Notes under the pieces: model-generated
What the model was told of the DNA's origin: nothing
Databases searched by the model: none
The model's input: only the letters and a program-made list of their open reading frames with translations
Made by a program: the position numbers and the translations under genes
Shown here: positions 53,725 through 63,972 of the stretch, piece by piece
Numbering within the stretch: the first letter of the stretch is position 1
How the letters are laid out: each line of letters begins with the position of its first letter
Source: Portunus trituberculatus
Lineage: Eukaryota; Arthropoda; Malacostraca; Decapoda; Portunidae
NCBI RefSeq assembly: GCF_017591435.1
Contig: NC_059287.1
Location: 8,130,175 to 8,194,174 of the forward strand
Reading direction: 5' to 3'
Length of the DNA stretch: 64,000 bases

Positions 53725-55440
53725 AGTTCTGACATAACATTGGTAACACACAGTATGGCAGAAAAACTAAGGTTGAAGGGTAAGGATGTGAATTTATCCA
53801 TGATCAAGGTTGGCAACGTAATTGAACATCATTATACCAAAGAATATTGCATACCACTAATTGATAGGACTGGTCATATATGGGAAGTTAATGCCATTGG
53901 TATTGAGGAAATATCTGCTACACTCAAAAAGTTTGATGTGTCAGTAGTTAAGGAGTTATTTGTGGGAATATCGAACCATGATATTGATCGGCCTTGTGGT
54001 GAAATTGACATGCTGGTTGGGGCTGACTACAGTGAATTATTACCTAGAGTTGTTCAGACTAATGACGGTCTTCAATTGTTAGAGAATCCATTTGGTTTCA
54101 GTATACGTGGCAGACACAGCAGAATAGCAGCCTTAGGTAACATGACGAACCATGTAATTGTGAGAACTCACAAGGTGTCAAGTTCAATGAACCTCAATGA
54201 GATTAAGGTAGAACCTGTAGATAAACTTAAGTCCCAGTTAGATAAATTCTTTGCTTAAGAAGAGAGTGGGGTACAGTGTGACCCGAGATGCATTAAATGC
54301 CTGTGTAAGGGTTGTCTTGTAAGTGATTGTGTCAATATTAAGGAAGAAAGAGAACTGAAATTGATTGAGGAGGGATTAGTATATGATGAAGAAGGGAAGT
54401 ATTGGACGGCAAGCTATCCTTGGATAAGGGACCCGAGGCATCTTAAGAATAATGTAAAGGTGGCTATAGCTAGATTAAAAACCACAGAAAATAGATTAAG
54501 AAAGTTGGATATTCAATATGCACAGAGGTATCACAATGAAATTAAGGACATGGTGAAAAGGGGAGTAGCGAGACAATTAAGTGAAGAGGAAATGCAGTCA
54601 TACAATGGACCAATTCATTACATTTCTCATCATGCAGTACTGAAAGCAGATTCTGCTTCAACACCTTTACGTATTGTATTTAACTCATCTTCATCATACA
54701 TGGGACAAAAACTTAATGACTTTTGGGCAAAAGGGCCAGTTGTGCTTAACAACATGCTGGGAGTCTTGTTAAGATTTAGACAGGAAAGGGTAGCCATAAC
54801 GGGTGACATCTCAAAGATGTATCATTCAGTTAAAATCAACACACTGGACCAACACACACACAGATTTCTTTGGAGAGATTTGACTAGTAACAGACCACCT
54901 GATCACTATGTTCTGACATCGGTGACCTTTGGGGATAGGCCGAGTGGAACCATAGCTGTGTTGGCATTAAGGCAGACAGTAGAGAAATTTGGTAAAGGAG
55001 ATCCTGAAGTTTATGACATGATTGTGAATAACACTTATGTGGATGATGTTCTTTATTCCATTGACGATGTAGAAAGGGCCTTTGACTTGATACAAAGAGC
55101 AGAACATGTAATATCTCTTGGAAATTTTCATATAAAACACTGGATAGTAAGTGGTCAACATGAGAGCCATAATATCAACATCATGGAGTCTGATAATGAG
55201 AAAGTTCTAGGTCTCAAGTGGAATCCCAAGGATGATAATTTCTCATTTAATGTAAGAGTAAATTTTTCTCCTAAGGTTAAAAGGATCAGAAGTGGTCCAG
55301 ACTGGTATCGTAAGGAGATAGAGTTGAACTTCCCTGAGTTTCTTACTCGCAGAATGATACTAAGTCAAGTGTCATCTTTCTATGACCCATTGGGATTAGC
55401 AGTACCAGTTGTACTGGGACCAAAAGTTTTGATGAGATCT
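53725..55440 (+). pseudogene. BEL/Pao protease tail and reverse transcriptase
   Basis: The frame begins at the hAT border with SSDITLVTHSMAEKLRLKGK, just after where the protease DSG should be. GEIDMLVGADYSELLPRVVQ and PFGFSIRGRHSRIAA are typical of Pao/BEL. A stop at 54256 interrupts the frame, which resumes as EGLVYDEEGKYWTASYPWIR. The RT reads VLKADSASTPLRIVFNSSSS, AITGDISKMYHSVKINTLDQ, VTFGDRPSGTIAVLALR and the catalytic TYVDDVLYS, intact, then LGLKWNPKDDNFSFNV and SSFYDPLGLAVPVVLGPKVL. At 55440 the LINE insertion cuts it. The apparent continuation into a 523-residue protein is a chance in-frame fusion. Confidence 0.9.
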
Positions 55441-55455
55441 AGGTATTTAGATCAG

Positions 55456-55932
55456 GTTAGGTATTTAGATAGCACTTTCTGTGGGAAAGACAGGGATAGG
55501 AGGACGAACGTGTGTATGCCTGGTGCAGGTGTGAAGGCAGTGAGTGAGGAGGTGCAGAAGAGGGTTGGTGGGATGGAGAGGGAGGGTGTAGTAGTTTTGC
55601 ACGTAGGTGGGAACGATGTCAGAGCAGGTGGATCAGAGGAGTTAGTGGCAAGATTTCGGGAAATGTTAGGCAAGATAAGGGAGACTGGTAGGAGGTGTGT
55701 AGTGTCAGGAATCTTGCCCCGTGTGTATGTTAGCAGGGAATGGTTGTCTAGAGCCATTGGTGTGAATGACCGGGTAAAAGGGATGTGTAAGGATGTGGGT
55801 GTCAGCTTTGTGGATGTATGGGATAGGTTCTATGGGCGAAGGGATTTGTATGCTAGGGATGGTGTGCATCTGAGTAGGAAGGGTGTGGATGTGCTGAGTG
55901 GATGTCTGGAGGGGAGTTGGGATGGAGTGTAG
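55456..55932 (+). pseudogene. CR1 ORF1, SGNH/GDSL esterase domain, N-terminus missing
   Basis: Residues QVRYLDSTFCGKDRDRR and VCMPGAGVKAVSEEVQKR lead to VVVLHVGGNDVRAGG (the GxND block) and ARDGVHLSRKGVDVLSGCL (the DxVH catalytic Asp-His block). These match the esterase domain of CR1-clade ORF1 proteins. The GDS block with the nucleophile Ser should lie just before RYLD and has been lost at the 5' truncation. The frame is open but fused by chance to BEL RT. Stop at 55930; the endonuclease frame starts at 55902 and overlaps by 31 bases. Confidence 0.85.
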
Positions 55933-56634
55933 GGGGTGAGGTAGCAAATGCATTCCAGAAGAAAGATGCTAGACATAAATTAGATAGGATAAACAGAGAT
56001 AGTGAAAAGATTAGGAAAGATTTCCAGGTGCAAATAGGAGAGAATAAGATTAGGATTCCAAATAAGGAGACAGCATCTAGGAAGGTAGCAGGACTTAAAT
56101 GTTTTTATGTAAATGCCAGGAGTCTTAGGAACAAGAAGGACGAGTTATCTAGTTATATAGTTGAGGAGGACTTAGATGTTGTATGTGTCACAGAGGCATG
56201 GGTAAATGAGGAAAAGTTTAGGGAAAATAGGAAAGAATATGAAGTAGATGGATACATTATGTATTTACACCAGAGAATTGGTAGGATAGGCAGAGTAGTA
56301 GTTATTTATGTAAAAAAATCCTTCATTTCCAGTCAGGTTAATGGTATTAAGGTAGATAACAGAGTAGAGTCCTTATGGCTGGATGTTAGAGTAAACAAAA
56401 GTAAGGTTATTAGAGTAGGAGCTTTTTATAGGCCACCTAACCAGTCAGCAGATGTAGACAACCTTATGGTAGATGAGATAAATAGGGGGTGTACTAGTCA
56501 GACAATTATCTTAGGGGATTTTAATCTTAAGTCAGTAAACTGGGAGAGGATGGTAGGAGATGCTAGTGAAAATAAGTTTATGGAAAGTTTTCAGGATAAC
56601 TATTTAGTGCAGATGGTAGATAAACCTACTAGGG

Positions 56635-57930
56635 CAGTGGTTCCCAACCTTTTAGTGATCTAGTACCACTTGGAGGTCCTGTACAGTCGCCGCGTACCAC
56701 CTGGTTCCAGAGAAACTCAATTCGATCAGATATTACTTTATTTACCATAATTTTACAAGTAGAACACACAAATGAACTAAAAAAAATTCAACTCAATGCG
56801 AGGGCTGCATGTGCTTCTTCTCCACCAGCTGGTCAATGCGGGGCATGACTTTGCTCACAGCACATCGGAAATCATGCCCGGGAGCAGCAAGACGGTTCCG
56901 GCTCTTCGACTTGATGGTCATGAAGGCTGAGAACCCCTGTTCGCACTCCCACGTCGAGGGGAAAATCAGTAGCTGGGGAACAGCGTGACGGGCTAACGTT
57001 GGGTACGACGTTGGGTTCAAGCATGATAATAACTTTGGAGGGAGCACCTTAGCACAGAGGGCGAATCGGTGTATGAAGCAGTGGACAGCTGTGGCGTTTG
57101 GTGACACAGCTTTCACATGGGCTTGAAAACCTGACTTTCGACCGAGCATCGATGGAGCCCCATCTGTCGTGCATCCGACCAACTTTTCCCAATCCAGTTC
57201 ATTCTGCTTGAAGAAATCGTCCAAAACGTTGAAAACATCCTTTCCTGTTGTTGTACTGGACAGATCCTGGTTCAGCAGTAACTCAGTCTTCGCAGCATTA
57301 TTCTGCGTGAAGCGGACGTAGACAAGTAGTTGAGAACAGTTGGTGACGTCCGTCGATTCGTCGAGTTGAATGGCAAACCCAAACTTTGAGGATTTCACTC
57401 CCTCCAACACTTGATCGGCAATGTCGACCGACATCTCCTCGATACGGCGTTGTACAGTGTTGTTAGAGACGGAAACACTCTCCAACTTCGCCACCGCCTC
57501 CTCTCCAATCACGTGCCTGACCAAGATCTTTGCCGCTGGCATGACGAGAGACTCTGCAATGGTATGCGCCTTCATATTTTTGGCCACCAGGAGAGCGACT
57601 TCATAGGATACTTTCACAATTCCTGCTCCCTTTTTGTAGATCTGGCCAGTCTTGTCCATGCGCTGCCGCTTCACGTTCTCGCCAAGTCGCTGGAAGTAGC
57701 CAGCATACGTTTTCTTTCTGAGTCTGACCTGTTCGGTTCGGGTTCAATTCACACCCACACATTGTCACATTATTGACTATTTTATTTTATGTTAGGGCCA
57801 TAGGCAGTAAACATTTTTGTGAAGTAAAAAATAACTAAAAATCGTTCATGACCCCGAAAGTGCTCGCGTACCACCTGGAAGGCCCTCGCGTACCACTAGT
57901 GGTACGCGTACCACAGGTTGGGAACCACTG
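56635..57930 (-). mobile_element. ZBED-like hAT element, internally deleted
   Basis: The ends cagtggttcccaacct (56635) and aggttgggaaccactg (57930) are perfect inverse repeats, flanked by an exact 8-base duplication tactaggg (56627-56634, 57931-57938). It encodes a shortened transposase on the minus strand. Removing it with one duplication restores the CR1 endonuclease frame. It is the youngest layer of the BEL nest. Confidence 0.95.
56793..57674 (-). pseudogene. ZBED5/SCAND3-like hAT transposase with internal deletion
   Basis: The open frame of 293 codons reads GIVKVSYEVALLVAKNMKAH, LVRHVIGEEAVAKLESVSVS, FGFAIQLDESTDVTNCSQLL, LVGCTTDGAPSMLGRKSGF, AVHCFIHRFALCAKVLPPKL, then jumps to TLARHAVPQLLIFPST and CEQGFSAFMTIKSKSRNRL. 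The first catalytic Asp residues (LDES, CTTDG) are present. The region between FALCAKVL and the C-terminal dimerisation domain, several hundred residues in full-length relatives, is missing without loss of frame. Upstream, TYAGYFQRLGENVKRQRMD-like residues continue to about 57725, so the true start is not at 57674. The N-terminal BED finger is not seen. Confidence 0.85.
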
Positions 57931-58379
57931 TACTAGGGGGAGGAAGGTTTTAGACATAGTACTAACAAATATTGAGCATTGTTTAAAGGAAGTTGAGGTA
58001 GGAGAGACTTTAGCAAACAGTGACCATCATATAATTAGATTTATCATTAATTCCAGTAGGGATAATATAGTGAATAAGACTAGAGTCCCAAACTATCAGA
58101 AAGGCAATTATGGTAGGTTATGTCAGTTATTAGGAGAGGTAAACTGGGAAGATAGTTTTGGAAATAAAACTGCACAGGAGATGTGGGATATTTTTAAGGT
58201 TGTAGTAAAGGGTATAGTGATGCAGTGTATCCCTTACAAAGATATAAGGCAGAGAAACAGGAAGCCATTATGGTGGACTCATGAGATAGGTAGCCAGATC
58301 AGAGAGAAGAAGAGGGCATACAGAGAGTTGCAGAAAAGTGGGAAGATGTAGATTTGATTAGGTACAGACAGGTCAGGGA

Positions 58380-60166
58380 TGATTTGAGTAAGGTTACAAA
58401 AAAAGTAAAAGGCAGGCAGAGATAAAACTAGCTAGAGCTGGGAGTAAAGATCCCAAAAATTATATAGTTATTACAAGGTCAGTGATAAAAGAAATAAGGA
58501 TAGGATTGGACCACTCAGAAAAGATGGTGTAGTAGTGGATCAAAATGAAGACATAGTAGAATTATTGAATGAACAATTTTCTTCAGTATTTACTAGGAAA
58601 GAATAGGAAATCCTGTTACAAACAGTGCGACGAGTAGTTTAAGAGCTTTAGAAAATATTGATATAAAACCGGGAATTATTAGGAAATTTATTCTTGAACT
58701 AGACGATAGGAAAGCCAGTGGTCCTGATGAGCTACATGCCAGAGTACTTAGGGAGGGTGTAGACAGTATTTCTGAAGCACTTAAGTTAATCTTTGAAAGA
58801 TCACTTAGGTTTGCTGAGATACCTCAGGACTGGAAGTTAGCTAATGTTACTCCAATATTTAAAAAGGTAGGAAGGATGATGCGAATAATTATAGACCGAT
58901 CAGTTTAACTAGTATAGTATGTAAGATACTAGAGAAAATCATTAAGGGTAGTATTTGGGAGCATTTAAATGAGAATAGATTAATTAGAGATACCCAACAT
59001 GGCTTTAGATCAGGGAGGTCCTGTCTTACAAATTTGCTCGATATCTTAGAATATATTACCAAGGAGTTAGATGATGGAAATAGCATAGATGTTATATATC
59101 TAGATTTTAGCAAGGCGTTTGATAAGGTACCGCATAGGAGGCTAGTGTACAAATTGAGACTACATGGGATAGGGGGTAGGTTAGTTGATTGGATTAGTGA
59201 ATGGCTTTCTGATAGGAAACAGAGAGTAGTATTAAATGGGGCAATGTCTGAGTGGAAGGAAGTGGTTAGTGGGGTACCCCAAGGATCAGTGCTAGGACCT
59301 CTTCTTTTCTTGGTGTACATTAACGATTTAGATATAGGAATTAGTAGCAAAGTATCAAAGTTTGCAGATGATACTAAGATAGCATGTGCAGTACAGGGTG
59401 AAAAGGACAATTACAGAATACAACGAGACCTGGACAGGCTGATAGCATGGGCAGACAGGTGGCAGATGGAGTTTAATTCTGATAAGTGTCAGGTTATGCA
59501 TTTAGGTAAAGACAACACAAACTTTAACTATGAGATGGAGGGATGTTGGCTAGAGGCAGTAGAGGAAGGAAAGGATTTAGGAGTAGTGATAGACAGGACT
59601 ATGAAATTTTCAAAGCAATGTTTAGAAGGAAGAAATAGGGCAAATAGGATCCTGGGTTTTATAAATAGAAATGTTAGTTATAAAAGTAAGGAAGTGGTGC
59701 GTAGCTTATATAATTCCTATGTTAGGCCCCATTTAGAGTATTGCATACAGGCCTGGTCACCCCACTATAGGCAGGATATCAACATGTTAGAAGCAGTTCA
59801 GAGAAGAGCAACTAGGATGATACCAGCATTAAAGCGCCTGGAGTATAGAGATAGATTAAAGGAATTAAACATGTTTTCATTTGAGAGGAGATGTATAAGA
59901 GGGATATGATAGAGTTATTTAAAATGTTCTCAGATACAAACTACATAGATGTGAGATCTTTCTTTACCTTAGAGGAGGGAAATAGGACTAGAAATCATGG
60001 CAGGAAGATTAGAAAGCAAGGCTGCAGGTTAGATATAAGAAAATATTTCTTTAGTCATAGAGTGGTAGACTTCTGGAATGCATTGCCAGAGACGGTTGTA
60101 AATAGCACTAGTTTGACAATGTTTAAAAACAGATTAGATAAGCACTTAAATTTATTAGATTTATAA
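58380..60166 (+). pseudogene. CR1 ORF2 reverse transcriptase, two or three frame breaks
   Basis: DDRKASGPDELHARVLREGV (58705-58764) and VTPIFKK precede a frame slip near 58865. NYRPISLTSIVCKILEKII-like residues follow, and from 59034 a 291-codon open frame gives YLDFSKAFDKVPHRRLVYKL, SGVPQGSVLGPLLFLVYIND, SKFADDTKIACAV, WQMEFNSDKCQVMHLGK and RPHLEYCIQAWSPHYRQDI. After a slip near 59895 the end reads YFFSHRVVDFWNALPETVVN and KNRLDKHLNLLDL, stop at 60164. The FADD box is intact. Few defects mean a recent copy. Confidence 0.9.
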
Positions 60167-60401
60167 TTATGTATAGCACTGCATGATAGTTTTTATAAGA
60201 AATTTACTATAGTTAAATAAGACATGATCCCCATGTATGGGGACCACAAATTGTAGAGGATTTCGCTGCAGGACTTAGCCCTGTTAATGGCCCAAATATT
60301 TAGAATTAGTATATAATGTATTGTGTACTTGTAAGTGTATCTTTAAGTACTGATGACGAGGTCGCTGTGCGACTGATACAGGATAACCTAGATGGGCCCT
60401 G

Positions 60402-61209
60402 GTGGCCCTTTGTTATCTTATTATTTATGTTATGTTATGTTATGTTATGATTTCAAGATGTGATACAAATAAGGGAGTTGAATGGGATGAGCCATTAAAT
60501 GCTGACATTGTAAAGGAATGGAAATGTTTTTTCACTGATTTGTATGGAGTAGAAAACTGCAAATTTAAGAGACCTCTGAAACCAGCAAATGCATTTGGTA
60601 AACCCACACTTGTAATCTTTTCTGACGGCAGCGTACAAGCGTATGGAGCATGTGCGTATGTTAGATGGCAGACGGATGACAATAAATTTCAGACCAATTT
60701 AATTATGGCTAAAAACAAAATTGCACCTACGAGACATTTAACCATTCCTCGATTAGAATTATGTGGAGCTCTTTTATCAGCTAGATTAAGAGAAACTATA
60801 GTGAGAGAGTGCAACTGGGAATTTGACTCTGTGTTCCATATTGTAGATTCATCTATTGTCAGAGATCAGATTCAAAGGGAATCACATGGATTCCGCCCCT
60901 TTGTGGCGGTCCGCATAGCAGAAATACAACTGAAAAACAAATCTGAAGGATTGGTGGTGGGTGGACACAATTCAGAATGTAGCAGATTTAACTTCTAGAC
61001 CATGCACTTCTGAGAAGATTGAAGAAGGTTCAACTTGGCAACATGGGCCTGAATTTTTTAAATTGCCAGTTGCAGAATGGCCAATTAAACAACAATGTGC
61101 AGATCACTTACCTGATAAAATAGGCATTACTATGACCATTGCAAAGGGAAACATGAGAAACTTAAGCATAATTGACGTGCAAAGGTTAGCAGATATGAAA
61201 CCTTGTTGA
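60402..61209 (+). pseudogene. BEL/Pao RNase H region
   Basis: After the LINE tail, SRCDTNKGVEWDEPLNADIV begins the post-RT segment. KPTLVIFSDGSVQAYGACAY and TIPRLELCGALLSARLRETI are the RNase H Asp and Glu blocks, and HIVDSSIVRDQIQRES has the third (usually D-S-x-I-V). A frame slip near 60955 gives WVDTIQNVADLTSR, and the piece runs to 61207. The BEL-typical order RT, RNase H, integrase is kept. Confidence 0.85.
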
Positions 61210-62342
61210 GAGTTACATGTAGGATAATGTCTATATTCAAGCATAAATCTTTGAAAGCTGTGTTAAAGGAACCCACATCTGAGGAGGTGGAAGATGCTGA
61301 AGTCATGTGGGTAAAGAACATGCAAAGCAACATAACTAACTGGAAAGAGAGATATCTGAGGTTAGGCCCTATAATGAATAAAGGAGTAATTTCAGTGGGT
61401 CAAAGAATATCAAAATGGCTAAAGGAAAACTGGAATCAGGATCACTTTATACTGATACCAGCTAACCACCCAGTTACTAGACTGTATGTGTCCAGCTTAC
61501 ACAATAGAGATCATGCAGGTATTGAAACCACCTTAGCCAAATTGCAACGTAAGTTTTGGGTGCCAGGAGCCAGAAAAATAATAAAGTCAGTTAAGGATAA
61601 ATGTGTCACATGTAGAAAATTGTCAAAACAAACTGAGAACCAGTGTATGAACCAGGTGTTAGAAGAGAGAATGAAACCTACTCCACCATTCTATCACACA
61701 GCTGTTGATTTGTTCGGGCCATTCACTATTAAAGACACTGTTAAAAAGAGGACTCATGGTAAGGTATATGGGTCAATATTCAACTGCTTAGTTACCAGGG
61801 CAGTTTATTTAGATTTAACAGAAGGATACAGTGCTAATGATTTTTTGGCAACTTATCAAAGATTCATTTCAGTCAGGGGTGCACCCAAAATACTGTATTC
61901 TGATAGAGGAAGTCAACTAATCGCAGCTGGGAAGAGTATTGAAAGAATTGGCAAAAATGAGGGAGTTGTTTGGAAATATAATAGACCAAGTGATGCACCG
62001 TGGTACAATGGTGCCAGTGAATCCCTTATCAAATCCGTGAAAAGAAATCTTTGCATTGCAATTGTGGATTCAGTATTGACTTTTGGTGAACTTCAGACAG
62101 CATTATTTAATGTAGCCTGTATGATGAATGAAAGACCTATAGGAGTAAAACCTTGCTTTAATTTAGAACTTGGAAATTACCTCTGTCCTAATGATTTCTT
62201 GCTTGGACGAGCTAGTGTAAAATGTCCACAGGGAACATATGAATCGGATGGAGACCATAAAAGAAGATTAGAGTTTATTCAGAAAATTGTTGAATCATTT
62301 TGGAAAAAATGGCAGAGATTTTTTTCCCACAATGATAGTTAG
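61203..62342 (+). pseudogene. BEL/Pao integrase, open frame of 379 codons
   Basis: One open frame holds the H2C2 zinc region (LHNRDHAGIETTLAKLQRKF, CVTCRKLSKQ) and the DDE core: AVDLFGPFTIKD, LYSDRGSQLIAAG and WYNGASESLIKSVKRNL. All three acidic residues are present. MNERPIGVKPCFNLELG and PNDFLLGRASVKCPQG are the usual BEL C-terminal signatures. A one-base slip near 62330 leads to the C-terminal frame at 62287-62601. The start codon has no meaning because this is part of a polyprotein. Confidence 0.9.
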
Positions 62343-62601
62343 ACAAAAATGGCACACCAGTAGGAGAAATGTAAGAGTAGGTGATGTGGTCTTAGTTCAA
62401 GATGCTAATGTGGTGAGAGGAACCTGGAAATTAGCTCAAGTAATAAAGGCAGATCCAGGTCGTGATGGCATTGTAAGAGATGTAGACTTAAGATATAAGA
62501 TAGTCAAGGAAGGTAAAGGATATGATGGAGTAACAGACAAAATCATGAGTAGATCAGTGCATAGGTTAATAGTGTTATTACCTAAAGAAGAACAAGAGTG
62601 A
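62287..62601 (+). pseudogene. BEL/Pao integrase C-terminal domain
   Basis: Reading from about 62330, WHTSRRNVRVGDVVLVQDAN, VVRGTWKLAQVIKADPGRDG and SRSVHRLIVLLPKEEQE form the DUF5641-type tail that ends BEL pol proteins. Stop at 62599. About 165 bases remain to the 3' LTR. Confidence 0.88.
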
Positions 62602-62767
62602 TGTGCAATGTGCTTATATTACCGATTATGTGAGTACAACAGGTAATGATTTATGTGCATTATGTACTACATCATCATGTTATGCATTCTATGTACTACC
62701 GGGGTATATTTGATGTCCACTTTGGTTGGGGTGGAGTGTATTTATGTTCACTTTGGTTGGGGTGGAG
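62602..62767 (+). promoter_or_regulatory. BEL 3' untranslated region with duplicated polypurine tract
   Basis: The motif cactttggttggggtggagt occurs twice, at about 62718-62737 and 62749-62768. The second copy abuts the 3' LTR and is the likely polypurine primer. The first copy lies 31 bases upstream, followed by tgtatttatg, which imitates the LTR start. Confidence 0.75.
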
Positions 62768-63461
62768 TGTATCATTAAAATGATATGGTTATGTTTTATG
62801 CAGCGTTATGTATTGATGATAGTATAATTTGACTTGAGTGCGGGGTTAGTGCGCATCTTTGCTGTGTTTTGTTTCACCCACTACCTGTGAACATGGTCGG
62901 CCTGGCGGGGTTTCTAAGCCGGCCCATCACTGTGCCATGGGATTTTCTGGCGGTTGGTCCTCCACTCTACAGGTTAGTTGTGTTTATTGATTTACTCTAT
63001 GCTGTTTAGTATATTTCTTGTGAAGGTTACAAGCATAGGATGTGTTAATTAGGTAAGGTAATGGACACTGGATAATATTGTTGACAGACAGTGTGTGTAG
63101 AGTCGGCCTGGACTTGTGGCTAATTGTGGTGGCGACATGTCAGGTGTGTTACGGGGATTCGGAAGGCGTCGATATGGGCCACTGAAGTGAGTCTTTCAAG
63201 AAATTATTGAGATTATTATGAGTGATAATATATGCGAAGTTCGTTCATGTTGCTGATTATGTTAGAATGTTGACTGCTCTGATTGTTTGGGTTTCTGTAT
63301 CAAGTATTATATGTTTAGGTTACTATTGTGAGAGTTGTACTGGGGTGAATTGTGATATGTGGATGTGTATTTAGTAAGCACAATTTTGCAGGCCGAAACA
63401 CTCCAAGCAATAAAGCCTTGTTACGATTTTGTGGTTTGCTGCCCATTCGGATCCCCCAACA
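62768..63461 (+). repeat. 3' LTR of BEL/Pao element
   Basis: 694 bases, same length as the 5' LTR and nearly identical, followed by the gcgac duplication at 63462-63466. Confidence 0.95.
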
Positions 63462-63466
63462 GCGAC

Positions 63467-63972
63467 GTCAGTCACCGTCCATCTCTCATCTTTCACAGGT
63501 AAGTGAGAGTCATCTTCTCCCCCCCTTATCTGAACTCTTTCCTCAAGTACTAAAAACTGACCATACAGTGTTATTGAGTCGCCGTCCATCAATCGTCTTT
63601 CACAGATAAGCCAGTCTCTGTCTCTCAGCCTCGGAGCATCACATGAACACACATACACTAACATAACACCCCCCCATTCTGGGAGAAACGAGTGTCATTT
63701 CTCATGTCTTTTTCTTGAGTAGAGTGTCCTCTCGAGTCCTCTATCTCATAATTTTTTTTGGTGAATAGAAGTTTTTTTTTCTCATTTGAGTTTGTGTTGT
63801 TTTTTTTTTTTTCTGTGTGGCATTTTCTCGGAACTGTACTCCCGGATCGGTGTTTTGTTCTGACGGCCGGACGACCAATAGAAGTGTTATACTTACCCTA
63901 GTCTCCTCCGAAAAGTGCGTTACCTCAATATATATTTTTTTCTGCGTTTCGAAATTTGTTCATTTATTTATT
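63467..63972. other. Sequence right of BEL insertion, no gene recognised
   Basis: The empty BEL site would read cccccac-gcgac-gtcagtcacc. Two similar stretches, caccgtccatctctcatctt (63473) and cgccgtccatcaatcgtctt (63581), are each followed by tcacag, and the first by gtaagtg, so a non-coding exon with a donor is possible. T-rich runs follow. No coding frame was found. Confidence 0.5.

Larger units (their letters stand above)
55902..58351 (+). pseudogene. CR1 ORF2 endonuclease, split by ZBED-like hAT
   Basis: The frame from 55902 reads LKCFYVNARSLRNKKDELSS, VVCVTEAWVNEEKF, IRVGAFYRPPNQSADV and IILGDFNLKSVNWERMV, then KPTR at 56634. Coding resumes after the hAT duplication at 57939 as GRKVLDIVLTNIEHCLKEVE and LANSDHHIIRFIINSS, and runs to 58351 with KPLWWTHEIGSQIREKKRAY. 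All endonuclease motifs (GDFN, SDHH) are intact. Only the hAT insertion and a stop at 58349 disrupt it. Confidence 0.88.
55441..60449 (+). mobile_element. CR1-like LINE with esterase-type ORF1, inside BEL
   Basis: The LINE runs from about 55441, truncated within ORF1, to a (TTATG)n tail at 60428-60449. It carries an SGNH-esterase ORF1, an endonuclease, an RT and a 3' UTR. A ZBED-like hAT splits the endonuclease (56635-57930). BEL coding resumes at 60450. Its RT (FADD, KAFDKVPHRRLV) is close to the classical CR1 clade and distinct from families A, B and F, which have L1-like ORF1s. Breaks are few, so it is recent; it must postdate the young BEL element. Confidence 0.9.
49266..63461 (+). mobile_element. 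BEL/Pao LTR retrotransposon with nested insertions
   Basis: Two 694-base LTRs (49266-49959 and 62768-63461) start TGTATCATTAAAATG and end CCCCCAACA. A 5-base duplication GCGAC flanks the element (49261-49265 and 63462-63466). The inner coding parts are protease tail and RT (53725-55440), RNase H (60450-61209) and integrase (61203-62601), all of BEL/Pao type. A hAT element occupies 49984-53724, where gag and the protease start should be, and a CR1-like LINE fills 55441-60449. The LTRs differ at only a few positions, so the insertion is young. Confidence 0.93.

Noticed and set aside
54361..55932. 523-residue RT plus esterase protein as a novel fusion gene
   Set aside because: The junction at 55441 is a LINE insertion into BEL, and the esterase N-terminus is missing; the shared frame is chance.
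55452..55953. Minus-strand Pro/Thr/His-rich frames
   Set aside because: Antisense of the CR1 esterase ORF.
63352..63664. Frames on both strands at the BEL 3' LTR border
   Set aside because: They start in the LTR and extend into non-coding flank; no homology recognised.
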